This document shows positions 9,700 through 21,570 of a DNA stretch of 64,000 nt, piece after piece. A program made the position numbers and the translations under genes. How positions within the stretch are numbered: the first letter of the stretch is position 1; each line of letters begins with the position of its first letter. The stretch comes from Epiperipatus broadwayi (Eukaryota > Onychophora > Udeonychophora > Euonychophora > Peripatidae), in the NCBI GenBank assembly GCA_028023455.1, contig JAQFVV010012491.1, positions 188,001 through 252,000 on the forward strand, in the 5' to 3' direction. The notes beneath the pieces were generated by a model. The model worked only from the letters and a program-made list of their open reading frames with translations. It made no database searches and was not told the DNA's origin.

Positions 9700-11785
9700 C
9701 AAACATATAACTTGTCATCTGCCATCTATAATTGTTCCCGGTTTTTTATATTTTATTTCTATAAGCACCGAGAAACCTAATTTGCAAAGATACAATGATC
9801 CGAAGGACAACAGAGATTTAACAGCTGTAGTAGTTAATCGAGGATATTGACTCCAAAGTGAAATTCAAAATTCTGACAATTCTAGCACAGAAAATGAGGC
9901 TTTGTGAATAGGATCATTTTTCATGTCTATTAAATTTTCTTCTATTAATGTTAATGGGAGGGGTTTACTGTCGTATCTTGCAAAAGGATTGATGACCCAC
10001 TGATATATTTGGTAATCGAGTGATGGAAAATACTTAGAAAATGCTATAGGAGATTTTCTGTCTTCTGCATTTCTGACAAAATTTTAAATTTGTTTGGAAA
10101 AGCCTCTATGCCTAGGAAGAAATTAAGCTGTGAGTTTTCAACTTTCCTGGTCCACAGTTCTAACTTGTCTGTGACTTTAATTTGCCTGTAAAGTAGACTC
10201 AAATTTAAAACATTCAACTTCTCAAAAAGGTCATGGAGAAATGCTATTTCTAGCCACTAATTATCATCATTAAGAAATTCAAATCCAGAGTTTTCAGCAT
10301 CAAAGAAACATTATTTCAGTTTGCAAAGAGATAAATTGTATGAACACTTTTCCTTTTGCGAGCCATCACATTTCTGTATGAAGCAGTAAGCATTTAAAAT
10401 CAGATTTCATAGTTTCACATAGGGATACAAAAAGTCTGCAATGTAGGGAATGTGATTTTCATCATCTTCAGAAGAATATCAGATAGAGATTTTGACACCA
10501 AAACTTCTTGATGAATCATGCAATGTACAATTTTAACTTGTAAATTTTTTGGTATTACATTAGCCATGAAGCCTTTTTTGACCCTGCATGGATGCAGCAC
10601 TGTCATTGCAAATGCTAATACAAGTTTGCCACTGCATCCCTCTCAATATGACATTTTGGGTTACTGAATTAAAGTCATCTCCTGTCATTCTTTCCTTCAA
10701 ATCACAGCAAACAAAAAACTGGCTTATGATTTTACCACCTCTGATGATTTGCAGAAATGAAATTAATTGAACTTTGTTGTTGATGTATGTATTTTCACCA
10801 ATTTGTAAGTTCCACAAGTTTTCAATTTTATTTTTTACTTCAGTGAAATATTCACGGAGCTGGTCATCAATGTCTCATGAAATGTCTTGAATTTTACGAT
10901 AAATTGTGTGGGCTGACAAAAGAATGGTGTTTGACAGCTTCATCATTATGTTGTTAAACAAATCATACAAAAGGAACGAGTTGTCTTTTTTCGATAGTAT
11001 AAAACCATATTCAATGTAATTTTTATTATATTTTTATTTCGATCAAGTAGACATTTTATTCTGGTGTTCATCTTGTTTGCTATGACTGTCTCATTTTTCT
11101 GAGGTTTTCAATAAAATTTGTCCATGTTGAAAATATTTTTCTTTTTACAAAAAATCGATTAAAATTCACAGCAAACGAAAAACTGACTTAAGATTTTACC
11201 ACCTCTGATGCATGTATTTTCATCAATTTGTAAGGCCCATAAGTTTTCAATTTTATTTTTTGTTTTAGTGAAATGAAATGTCTTGAATTGTACGAGAAAT
11301 TGTATGGGTTGACAAAAGAATGGTCTTAATTTTTTTGATAGTTTCCTCACTAATCATTGTGTCAGTGGCGATCTCCAAGGCTGGTAAAATAATGTTTCCA
11401 GCATCAGAATGTGTTTTTTTTCTTTGTCAAAAGTCTGAGCAATCTCATAAGTAGCAATTTGAGCTTTCTCAGGAATGGAGTGAAATTTCTTCAGCCTTTT
11501 TGAATGAATTTTTAAATTATTTTTGCATTTCAAAATATTCTTTTTAGTTTGTCTGTATGTTTCAGATGATTTGTTATTAAATGAAGTTGAAGTTTACTGA
11601 AAACCATCACTTCATTTGAGAGTGTTGTTAAACAAATCATACAAAAGAAACCGAGTTGTTTCGATCAAGTAGAAATTTAATTCTGGTGTTTGTTTTGTTT
11701 GCTATGACTCATTTTTCTGAGGTTTTCAATAAAAATTTGTCCATGTTTAAAATATTTTCTCTTCACAAAAAATTGATTAAAATTA
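9700..11785 (-). pseudogene. hAT transposase remnant (ZBED5/SCAND3-like group)
   Basis: Read on the minus strand, 10817-10560 gives IISQFFVCCDLKERMTG then SICNDSAASMQG, matching the usual CTDGAASM region. A frame change leads to 10606-10415 with VKKGFMANVI and VHCMIHQEVLVSKSL, matching the HC..H.E.L.SK block. Further down (10260-10080) come fragments of the AFLHDL...LN.LN region. Many stops and frame changes are present. It would have cut and pasted the element. The name refers to the family of domesticated and active BED-type hAT proteins; I did not see the BED finger. Confidence 0.85.
10695..11785. repeat. Internal imperfect tandem duplication in hAT element
   Basis: Two blocks recur in the same order. 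CACAGCAAACAAAAAACTGG at about 10703 returns as CACAGCAAACGAAAAACTGA at about 11167. GTTAAACAAATCATACAAAA at about 10954 returns near 11627, followed in both by TTTGCTATGACT and a TTTTCTGAGGTTTTCAATAA run. Each unit is roughly 470-620 bp, with small deletions between copies. Confidence 0.8.
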
Positions 11786-12312
11786 ACATAATTTATATAA
11801 ATAAATCATAAACTAAAAACTATTAGGACTACTAAACAATTTATTTAAGGCAATCCTGGTTTAATTTTATTAATGCAGAAATGGAATATATTTGAGCTAA
11901 ACTGCTATTCATTGTGTGACATAATTTATATTTATGGTATTTTATTTACAATTACAACTATTTTAAACAAGTCAGTTTCCTAACTAATCACTACCACTAA
12001 TATTTATATAACAAATCATTCAGTTTATTTTAACCACAGTATGCATTTAACAAGATGATTATTGCCCGACTCTGTCTACTACCATTATACATATTCGACA
12101 TGGTATTGTTCCAGAATACGCTCAAACTTTGCGAATGTTCTTGGATCTTTGTTTTGTGAAACTACTGCATGGTAATACAAAGTTGAACAGTTCGGGGTAT
12201 CTTAGCATGTTATTTACCTATATTTTTAAATGTTTCATGGCACAGCCGAAATCTCTCATGGAGCACTACTGTGTCATGACACACAGTTTGACACACAGTT
12301 TGTCAGTCATTG

Positions 12313-15252
12313 CCTTAGAAGATAAATTCTAAATTGGAACTATATATAGATTACTATTAGTGACTTGAGACTGCTACGGCATGCCATATGTTAAGATTTA
12401 GATATTAATAAAAGAAATGAGCATCAACAGAATACTTTTAAATATTTATACTATTACAATTTGGAAAGAAAAAAAAGCTTATATTATTGTCTGAGAATGA
12501 AAAAATTAAAATTAATTTTGAGTACCAGATATTATATATTCTTATGACTAAAATACTATATTTTAGATGCCTTAAATATATATTTAGATATCAAAATTTC
12601 TGCTTTTATTATTAGTATGCTTTGCTATTGTATTTTGCACAGTTTCCCTCTGTTATTTGTAAAACATATTTTATGATGCGCGGGGGGTTGGGGGATTAAA
12701 AATGGGAGCGGGGAGGGAGTTAGAACTCCTTGAATATAATTTTTTTAAAATAATTAAATTGTTATTAGCTTTATTAAAAAAAACTGTTATAGCATGCAAA
12801 AATAACATTTAATAATACCTTCATTTTTTTTTTAAAAAAAGTTTATCATGAAATATATCTAATTCAATCTAAGGAAATTATGATTAACAGAGGGTTAATA
12901 ATGATTCCAACTTGGCAACTCTATTAACCTTTACCTATGGCTGGTAAAAGGAATAAGATCATTGACAGATGACATATAGTTGGTAAAAATAGAAATGTTT
13001 TCAGTACCACACCCTCCAGCACTATGATTGGGCTTCCTAGCATAGCTTAAAATACATAGCTCAACTACCACTGAGCATGCTCAGAGAATGCTTTTAATTG
13101 AAGATAATAAACTACAAATATGGAAACTCCAGTAAATGTTAGACTTTAAAAAAAAAAAAATCATAATAGTAGACAATTACAAATTTAACGTTGTCTTTCT
13201 CATTTCCCTCTCTGCTTGCAGCCATAATATTGTATATCGAATTTTTTGTGTAGGTGTAGGTTTTTTTTTTGCTCCGTTGTTATAAATTTTTATTTATACA
13301 AGAGTAAATGGTTTTTGGAAAAATATTCTTCATTCAAAAGTATCGCGGGTTTGTAAATTTGTATTTGCATGCGTATATATGTATATCAGTTTTGTAGTAT
13401 ATTAATAGTGCATCTATTTGTCATATTAGTAATAGGGGACTTGAATCCAGAAATGCTTTAACTTGAATATATTTCACATTCTAATCAAGCTTATGATTTT
13501 TCATTCAAATAGACAACTCAAACAACCTTATAGATCATACAATATTTGTTTTTAAATAGTTACTGAATACAGTTATTCTTGTCTAGAGATTAAAACAAGA
13601 ATTTAAAAAACTGAAATTTTTATTATCTGACAATTAGTGAATGAGTTGTTGGAGAAGCTTTGTCCTGCAGTGGGCTATTTAAAAGCTGTTTCACATTACT
13701 TACACATATTTACATACTTTAAGTAATCTATGCAGATTGAAATTAGACTCTTTTATGTTGAAAGTGTGGGACACCCAATACATCTTTGGTTAAAGGTGCA
13801 TTTTTAGTTTTGACAACATTTTTTTATTTAAAAATGTAATCCAATAGTTTATTTCTTAGGAATTAATAAGTAAGTTTGAAGAAACTGACAGAATTGGACA
13901 GGAATCCATAGACTTTTGACTCCAGAGGCCGCCACTTTTTTCAATAATAAGGCTTTCTACCTTTGTCCTATATTCCATATGGATAGTGAGATGCAAAACT
14001 CTCATGGAATTACCCCCGCCACAAATCATACCATTATTTTATCAAACACTCAAAAAAATCAAGAAACGTGACCAGCTCCTGGCCTCCAGTAAAGTCTTTG
14101 ATGACACCTGGTCTTTAACTGCACTTTCCTTTTCCTGATTATCAACTCCCACCTACCCAGCATTATAGAATAGGAAATTCTAAAAGAAAATATTTATGTT
14201 TATATAAAAAATGCTTATTCCATTAATCAAGTTATTAGAATCTCATCACTATACCTAACCACATAAGAGTATAACAACTGTACTCTCATAACAAAATCTA
14301 GCCAGATAACAAATAGAACATTATACAATCATATTATTGTACAATTTATTCATTTATCTATCCTTTATTAGTATGTAATCACTATTTATTGTTAATAAAA
14401 TTTTTGTTGAAATGAAATAAGCAGACTTTAAAATGAAATAAAAAGCACTCTCAACATGAAAGCAGAATAGTATTTTCCAAAGTACTCTAGAAAACATATT
14501 TGTAAATACTATTTAGCATCAACTATATTTTTATATTAGAAATCAATTACAAACACAATTTTAAAAGGAGAACTGGGATAGAGTGTATTGCAATTTCTAA
14601 ATATCAGATGCCAAAAACTGTAAAAATCTAATAGTTTTGTTCCTATATAAAATACTGTTTTATTTATAAATATTTTATTCCAAAGAAAAGATCTCTTTGT
14701 AATGTAATGATTATTGCAAATACCTGCCATGCCATGATCTGGCATTCAATCCAGCCTTAGATTTTTTTCAAGTTATAAACAGTTTGTTGTTGTTGTTATT
14801 TTTTAAATATACTGGCAATATATAAAATTAAAATCGTTGAAACAAAATAACGTATTTTGAAATTTTTGTAAAACATTTTAAAATAAAGTTAAAAAAAGCA
14901 TACAAGTTTAAAATGCTTTAAAATTTCTTTCAAAGCATACTTGATAATAACTTTCACTATAATTATGAAAGTAACTTGAGATATTAAAAAGAAAGTATTA
15001 AACTCAGCAATGATATTTTGTTCCTTTAAAAAAAAAAATCCAGAATAATTGTGGGTTTGTGATATCAATACTATGAGTTTTCAACAGTCACTGATTACAG
15101 TAAGAGCAATCATCTCATAGTTTGTAAGAATAATAGGATAAATTGAAGATTTACATGTTGAAAATAAGGGCAAATATAAATAATTTCTGTAATTATCACT
15201 ACACCAACAATAAATTAATTTATGACACCACCTATTTAAAGAAATTAGGCAA
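12313..15252. other. AT-rich spacer with isolated GC-richer patches
   Basis: No gene recognised. There is a G-rich patch at 12682-12718 and GC-richer patches at about 13000-13090 and 13880-14170 that may be old repeat fragments but match nothing I know. Confidence 0.5.
12682..12718 (+). other. G-rich patch, possible G-quadruplex
   Basis: Runs of 6, 5, 3, 4 and 3 G lie within 37 bases (GGGGGGTTGGGGG, then GGGAGCGGGGAGGG after a 9-base A/T loop). This stands out in very AT-rich surroundings. Folding is an inference. Confidence 0.4.
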
Positions 15253-15594
15253 ACAATCTTAGCATCAACAAGGGCTCTGAGCATTCCATCATCAGATTTT
15301 TAATATGGATGGTGAAGAGTTGGAGGGTGGAGAAGATTGAAGCCTGTCCATTAAAATTTAGAGATTTGCTAGCTTGATATGTGTGGGAGATGATCTGTGC
15401 CAACTGATGAGTGCTGATTCAGTACAAAATATATATACTGGAGATCATTTATCTTTTTTATATGTATGTGGTCATTGTCTTGGTTATATAAAATGAAGTG
15501 GATAGCTGGAGGGAAATTGAAAGTTTGTGTTCAAATCCCCTCTAATTACATCTAAAATTCAATATATACATTATACTTTGTCTTCAAATATTAC
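15253..15594 (+). repeat. Hairpin repeat family, arm R1
   Basis: A diverged copy of the ~360-bp repeat best seen at 21209-21570. Shared blocks include GAGCATTCCATCATCAGATT, GAAGCCTGTCCATTAAA, CCAACTGATGAGTGCTG and GATCATTTATCTTTT. The right end reads GTGTTCAAATCCCC, a tRNA B-box-like motif. Confidence 0.8.
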
Positions 15595-15663
15595 AGATTC
15601 AGTCTGAATTTTGCCATCCCTCTTCTGTACATCTAAATGGACATATTAAGGTTCTATATATGA

Positions 15664-16073
15664 GGGTCAGAGTGATTTAATGTCAACATGGGTATGACAA
15701 CAATATTGGCATCAATAAGGGTTTTGAGCATTTCATCATTAGATTTTCAATAATATGGATCACTGTGGAGTTGGAGAGTGGAGAAGATTGAAATCTGTCC
15801 ATTAAAGTTTGAAGATTTGCTATCTTAATATAAACAGAGCACTGATTATATGTATATGTGGCAGATGATGATATGGACTGACTGATGAGTACTGGTTTAG
15901 CACAAAATATGTCTATTGGAGATCATTTATCTTTTTCACATGTATATGGTCATATGTATCGGTTATATAAGATGGAATAGATAGCTGAAGGGACTTGAAA
16001 GCCTGTGTTCAAGTCTCTTCTAATTACATCTAAAATTCAATATATACATTATAATTGGATTCAAATATTACTA
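15664..16073 (+). repeat. Hairpin repeat family, arm R2
   Basis: Same orientation and structure as the preceding copy about 450 bp upstream. Both copies share the extra tail CATCTAAAATTCAATATATA, so the two may have arisen by local duplication. The right end reads TGTGTTCAAGTCTC. Confidence 0.8.
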
Positions 16074-16929
16074 TTTAAAAAAATAAGATAGACTGGCTTA
16101 TATTAGAAACAATACTATTTACTAGATCCAAGATTATAGATTATAATACTAAATATTAGACTTAATTTTTTAAAACCATTGTTTTTTTCTGATTCTCAAA
16201 TCATTTCTTTCAAAAATGCATATTTTAAAGTTAAACACTTTATGGAGCAAAAAAGCAGATTTATTGAATTCTACTGAAGGCACTATGATAACACTGAAGA
16301 AGAAATGTCATTAGTTGGTAAAAATATATTGAATATTTATATATTTAGTTATGAATTCTCAATACAAAAATTAATTTACTTGGGTTCTTAATATATATAT
16401 TTCAAATCAATTTTCATTTACTGCGAATATTTTATAACTAAAAGTAAAAAATAACTTTTGACCTATTTTCAGTTATTTTGTCACAACAATAATCAAAATT
16501 ATTTAAAAGTTTATGATTACATATAGAGGGAGTAGTGACATGCCATAGAAAAAAACTTGACAGTTGGGAAAGCAATTTTTTCAAAGAAAACTTCACAAAT
16601 TGTTTAGTGAATCATGAGTAATATAAAATTTATGTGATTTATCTTCTGAACTTTTTACTGTTTTAAATATAAAATGAAATTGATTACTTATGTAGTAAGT
16701 TATGAATAAATAAAAGTCATTACTTTTTTTAAAAAATTCTGTAAAATTTCTAACTATTAGTTCAGTCAGAAGATTTATCAATGATGTATATATATATTGT
16801 ATAGTTCAAATGGAAGAATTATTAGTTACATAGACTAGAAGTCAGCAGATTTTATTTGCATATAACTTAAATTGCAACCTGAGATTCTTTATTTTCTAAT
16901 TCTAGTTTAAAGTAGTTTTAAACTTATTT
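16074..16929. other. AT-rich spacer
   Basis: No gene, repeat family or structured element recognised. Confidence 0.55.
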
Positions 16930-17995
16930 AAATTATTAACAACTGTGAATCTTTATTAGATATACTTAAAACTTCCATTCCATTAGATATTTTTAAAACA
17001 TATGAACAAAGACATTACAAAAAATAAATAAATCTCAAAATGCATTTCAGTTAGCTTAGATCAAAATCTTTTAATTTCTTCATCATTTATTCAATACATA
17101 TCAATATCAAGTTACTATAATTCAATTTACAAGTGACAAACAACATTTTGCACTCACAATTTTGACACAAATCACATCAGATAAATATATTTATAAAATT
17201 ATTATTAATCACTTATTAAACAAGAGATTAATTATCCTTAGTTCAGATATAAACTTTCAACTTCACTTAAAACAATAATATATCTATGTATTTTTTAAAA
17301 TCTAATGTAAACACTTGGGATGGCTCCACTTTATCTTTTTTTGTGTGTGTGCGCTGCGTATGTGTAATTTCGTTTTTAGATACACTTAAAAATTCAATTC
17401 CACTGCATATTATGGAAATATATAAAAAACACATCTGCAAGAGACAAATTATTCCAAGATGTATTTCCAATGAATCAGCACTCTAGTTAAAACAATCATA
17501 ATATCAAAGCAACTACCTTACACATACATTTCATCATTTGTTCAATACATATTAATACCAAATTATTGGAATTTGATTTACAGGTGTCAAACTATCTTCA
17601 CTTATAATATTGACACCATCCACTTCAGAAAAACACCTTAATGGTTATTGCTGATGATTTATTAGGCTAGAGATTGTCATAGTATTTCTAATCTTAGACA
17701 TAAACTTTAAATCTCAATTAAGGATTAATATACCTGATTTTTTAAAAAAAAATTTAAAATAAACATATAGAATTGTTCAGCTTCATATTTCTTTTCCTTT
17801 CCACACATTCTTAAAATATATGAATAAAGACATCTGGAAAAGATAAATGACTCCAAGATTTATTTTATGCTAAAGTAACATTCTTCAGTGAGACCAAGTC
17901 ATAATCTTTTAAACATGTTTTCATCATTTGTTCAGTACATATCAATAATAAATTATTGTAGTCTTACATGTCTGTCATTTATTCATTATTTTTTA
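16930..17995. repeat. Diverged ~420-bp tandem repeat, about 2.5 units
   Basis: Ordered landmarks recur: a CTTCCATTCCA/ATTCAATTCCA-type block at about 16972, 17390 and 17805, and TTCATCATTTATTCAATACA at about 17080, then 17527 and 17920 with one or two changes. A TTAGATATAAACTT-like block lies at about 17245 and 17697. The landmarks stay in order, with a mean period near 420 bp. The array is old, with many substitutions and indels. Confidence 0.6.
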
Positions 17996-19095
17996 AAAAT
18001 AATATTGGTCTGTGTTTAAAAAAAAAATTTGTTTTTATTATTAATATTACAATAGAGAAACTAATTTCCAAATATTTTCTCTCTTCTGCAAATCAAGATG
18101 TCTGACTTCACAGAGAACATGTATATAATCAGCAAGGCCTCATTTGCACAAGTGATTAGGAAATCAGACATTGGAAGAAATAATAATAACAGAATAATTT
18201 TAGCAAATAAAGGCAGACAGAATTCAATATCAAGGTTTCATCGATCCACTGCTGATGACTTAAAACTGAATCTTTTCCCAGCCACATCAAAAATGCTGAT
18301 ACTTCAAATTCAAGAAACTTGGTCAGAAGAAGAACATTACAGATTTATTCAATGAGACAATAACAAGGGATTTATTCAGTTTGTTCAAATGTTTTTCACC
18401 AACTGATCACTAGTTCTTGCGCTAATGGATAAACATTAATTTATATATATATTAACTTATGTTTAATTTGGAAAAATCATGTTCATGTCATGTATACACT
18501 GAAATCTGTCTTAATTGATCACTCTAAAAGAACGCCTAATACTTTTCTGCGTTTTCCCTTTCAACTAAACAACATTGCAATGCAAATTAAAATCAAAGAA
18601 AATTTTAAAAAGAAAATAGGAAATATTGTTAAATCACTTGAGAAATCCTACATTTTACTTTATGCAAAAACACCCCCCCTTTAACATATAACAATGATAA
18701 GAATTATATATTACACTCCCATAATGTTATACACCAAAGCTTTTACTAACCATGTTCACTCTCTATGCAAAAAACTTCTTTGGTAAATGTACTGTAGCCA
18801 TCTCAATTTAACGTTTACAAAATTGACTTATTCTCAATGATTAGGACTACACAACATTTATACATTCAAAATACAAAAATATTTATCATAGTTTCATCAT
18901 ATGCTAAATTTTCCAGAATCTAGAAATGACCTGTAAAATTATACCTACTGTCTGACCATCACCAAACCCAAAATATTGGGAACAACTTTAAAACATTTAT
19001 TTTTCATTCAAAAATTTCATTTTGCCTGCCTAAAAATAAATATAAATATCGAGAAGTATGCTCATTACTTTACCCATCTCCCCAATACAAAGCAA
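17996..19095. other. AT-rich spacer leading into a LINE remnant
   Basis: Contains open frames of 85 codons (18098-18355) and 64 codons (18490-18684) with no recognised domain. The stretch from about 18490 may be the more decayed upstream part of the LINE remnant that follows; this is a guess. Confidence 0.4.
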
Positions 19096-19103
19096 ATACT
19101 ATA

Positions 19104-19480
19104 TTGAACATTGACAAACAACTATGTCACAAATTTAAATTCTGGTCACTAGAAGCAAAATATTTTGACTTTTTAATAAAACTAAACTTAGAATCCCTGC
19201 CCACACAACACTTCTACAGATTCAAAAGAGGACCTATAAATACTGATGCTCAGTGTACTTTATATCACAAAGAGATTGAAACATAATCACACTTTTTTAA
19301 TGTAAGGGTCTTGAAAAAATCAGAATGATCCCAGTAATATTCAACAACAAAAATGAGAATATTAATAAGCTTATAGGATTATTTGCAAGGATGTTTTTTT
19401 TCATATGGTATACCAGATACTGTATAATAGTTATCATAGAAGACATCCAAATACTTTTATTAACAAAACGGAAGCAATAT
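19104..19480 (+). pseudogene. LINE ORF2 C-terminal (zf-RVT-like) remnant
   Basis: The translation includes SLPTQHFYRFKRG, then DAQCTLYHKEIET, which fits the zf-RVT region after non-LTR reverse transcriptases (LPT...R....C.LC...ET..H...C). After a frame change, FFFIWYTRYCII corresponds to a downstream segment also seen in the minus-strand remnant at 47110-47569. No reverse transcriptase core is visible upstream. The LINE clade is not determined. Confidence 0.5.
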
Positions 19481-19580
19481 GTCAGATAAAAATGCTGAAC
19501 AAGGTACATATATAAATACATGGGCATTAATGTGCATACATTTGAGCCTTTAACAAGATGCAATAATCTATGAAGGGATA

Positions 19581-21208
19581 TAAATCATGAAAAATCACAA
19601 AAATCACAAAGCAATTTCAATTAATGTGAAACTTGTGAACATGATTTAATCAGTGTTAAAAATGTTTAATTATATGATGTATCTATATTGTAATATTGTT
19701 GGAAGTGGCAAGAACTTTTAAATTTAAAATATGTAATTATTGGGAAATACTAAGTTTAATCTAGCATTGTGTTTTTTTTTATAATATTTGATTTATTTAA
19801 ATATTTTTTCCAAATGATAATATGAAAATTCTAGACAATTTTCTTTAAATAATAATGTGATTATTTTACTGAGTTATATATGATTGTTAAGGGGAGAGAA
19901 AAGTATAAAATAATGTAAACAATTTTTTAAAACTCTTCTGTAATTATTTACCAGTTTTAATTTTGAAAATGTTTACTTAAAGTTTTAATTTTGATTAAAA
20001 AGGGAATAAGAGATATAATATTTTATGTTTAATGTTATTTTTTAAAAAAGAAAGGAGATCTAACATTTTTGTTAAATTTTATTTTAATTAGTTAGAATTG
20101 GTTTTTTATTTTATCTTTATCTCTCTTCAAATCTAAGGTAATTAAAGGATTAAATTATTTTGGTATAAGTGAAAAACAAATACAAGAAAATTTTATTAGT
20201 TATTTTGGAATAAAAGAAGCAAAATAATTGAACAATCATTTTTGCAAAAATAAATCTAATTGGGCAATGTTTAATTTGCCATGTGGTAGATAAGATTGTG
20301 ATTTGTTGGAGACAAGATTTGTGCCTTGTAAAAAGAAGTCAATCTTGATCCAGATGCTGAAGAAGATAGAAAGAAACAGAAATTTAGCTATGAAAAAACA
20401 TTTTCTAAAATGAAAACATCATCTATCTCTATGTAACAAGCTTTAGAAAAATACAAAGGAAAAGAATGTGCAACAAACATTGTTTCCATTTAAGATCATG
20501 ACTGTCTCTATCTTTATGTGTTAACCTGATCTGGAAAATTATTAAGAAAAATGGATAAACTCATTATATGTTAATCTGACTTGGAAATAGAGGGGGAAAT
20601 GGAGAAATTCTTTCTGTTTACTAGCCTGAAGATATATGGCAGAATGGATAAATTAACTTTATACATTAGCCAAGAATTGAGAAATCTTCAAGAAGAAAGT
20701 CTACATGGTAGCTGGAAATTATAAGTGTCAAGAAGGACTCGGAAAAAAAGGAAAGCCATAATAAAATGTATTTTTTAATATGCACATTATCTCTACAATT
20801 ATAGATTATTTTTTTATAGAAATAACACTGGGTCATAATGAGTAATTTTTATTAACTTAATATTTTTTTGTGAAACATGTGTTTTTAATTATTTATTTGG
20901 TTTTTCCCTTCAAAATTATAAAAGAGTTTTGCTAAGGTAATTTAATATTTATTAAATTTAACATTTCTTTTGAAAATGTTTTTTAATTCATTTATTTTTC
21001 CTCCAAAATTATACAAAGGGTTAAAGCTCATTTAAAATGTCCCTATCTCGAATTGTGGAAAAAGTTGTTTTCCAACTTTTGTTATTTAAAAGAAAACAAT
21101 GTAATGAAAGCAAAAATTAATTAATTTAAGAAATAAGAATCAACTACTTAATTATTTTTTATATGAAATTATATTTTTTGTTAAAAATATATAAATTTAT
21201 ATTATATT
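19581..21208. other. AT-rich spacer
   Basis: Nothing recognised. A purine-rich patch lies at about 20300-20760 (several AAGAA/GGAAA blocks) without a readable frame. Confidence 0.5.
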
Positions 21209-21570
21209 CAGATTGACCTTAGGTCAACATGGGTGTGACAAGAATCTCGGCCTCAGGGTGGCCTTCGAGCATTCCATCATCAGATTTTCAATTGGATGGA
21301 CGGTTGAAGAGTTGGAGTGTGTAGAAGATTGGAGCCTGTCCATTAAAGTGTGAGGATTGTCTATCTTAATATATATCTGAGCACTTATAGTATATATGTG
21401 TGGGAGATGATAATCTGGACCAACTGATGATTGCTGGTTTAGCATGAAATACGTATATTGGTGATTATTTATCTTTTCAGCGTATATGTGCTTGAGGGTA
21501 TCGGTGTTATTAGATAGAGTGGAGAGTGATGGGTCATCTGAAAGTCTGTGCTCATATACCCTATATATTA
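21209..21570 (+). repeat. Hairpin repeat family, arm R3 (best-preserved single arm)
   Basis: Runs from CAGATTGACCTTAGGTCAAC to the TATATTA-rich end after GCTCATATACCC. Its left end contains the palindrome TGACCTTAGGTCA. Copies in the window are at 15253, 15664, 29840, 35604, 35960, 52936 and 53247. The right 70 bases look tRNA-like, with TAGATAGAGTGGAGAG as a possible A box and a GTGCTCATATACC block where other copies have GTTTGAATCCC or GTTCAAATCCC. The antisense strand keeps one reading frame open across most copies. Confidence 0.85.

Larger units (their letters stand above)
9437..12312 (-). mobile_element. hAT DNA transposon, old copy
   Basis: Starts CAGTGTCTGCCAACC at 9437 and ends at 12312 with an inverted copy matching at 11 of 15 positions (CAATGACTGACAAAC on the other strand). 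The flanking octamers TCATAGAA (9429-9436) and CCTTAGAA (12313-12320) agree at six of eight positions, as for a decayed 8-bp hAT target duplication. Inside, the minus strand carries a broken transposase. Total length is 2876 bp. Confidence 0.8.

Noticed and set aside
18098-18355. 85-codon plus-strand frame with a pyrimidine-rich stretch before its ATG, like a 3' splice site
   Set aside because: No recognisable domain, no neighbouring exon candidates and no second copy; not enough to call an exon.
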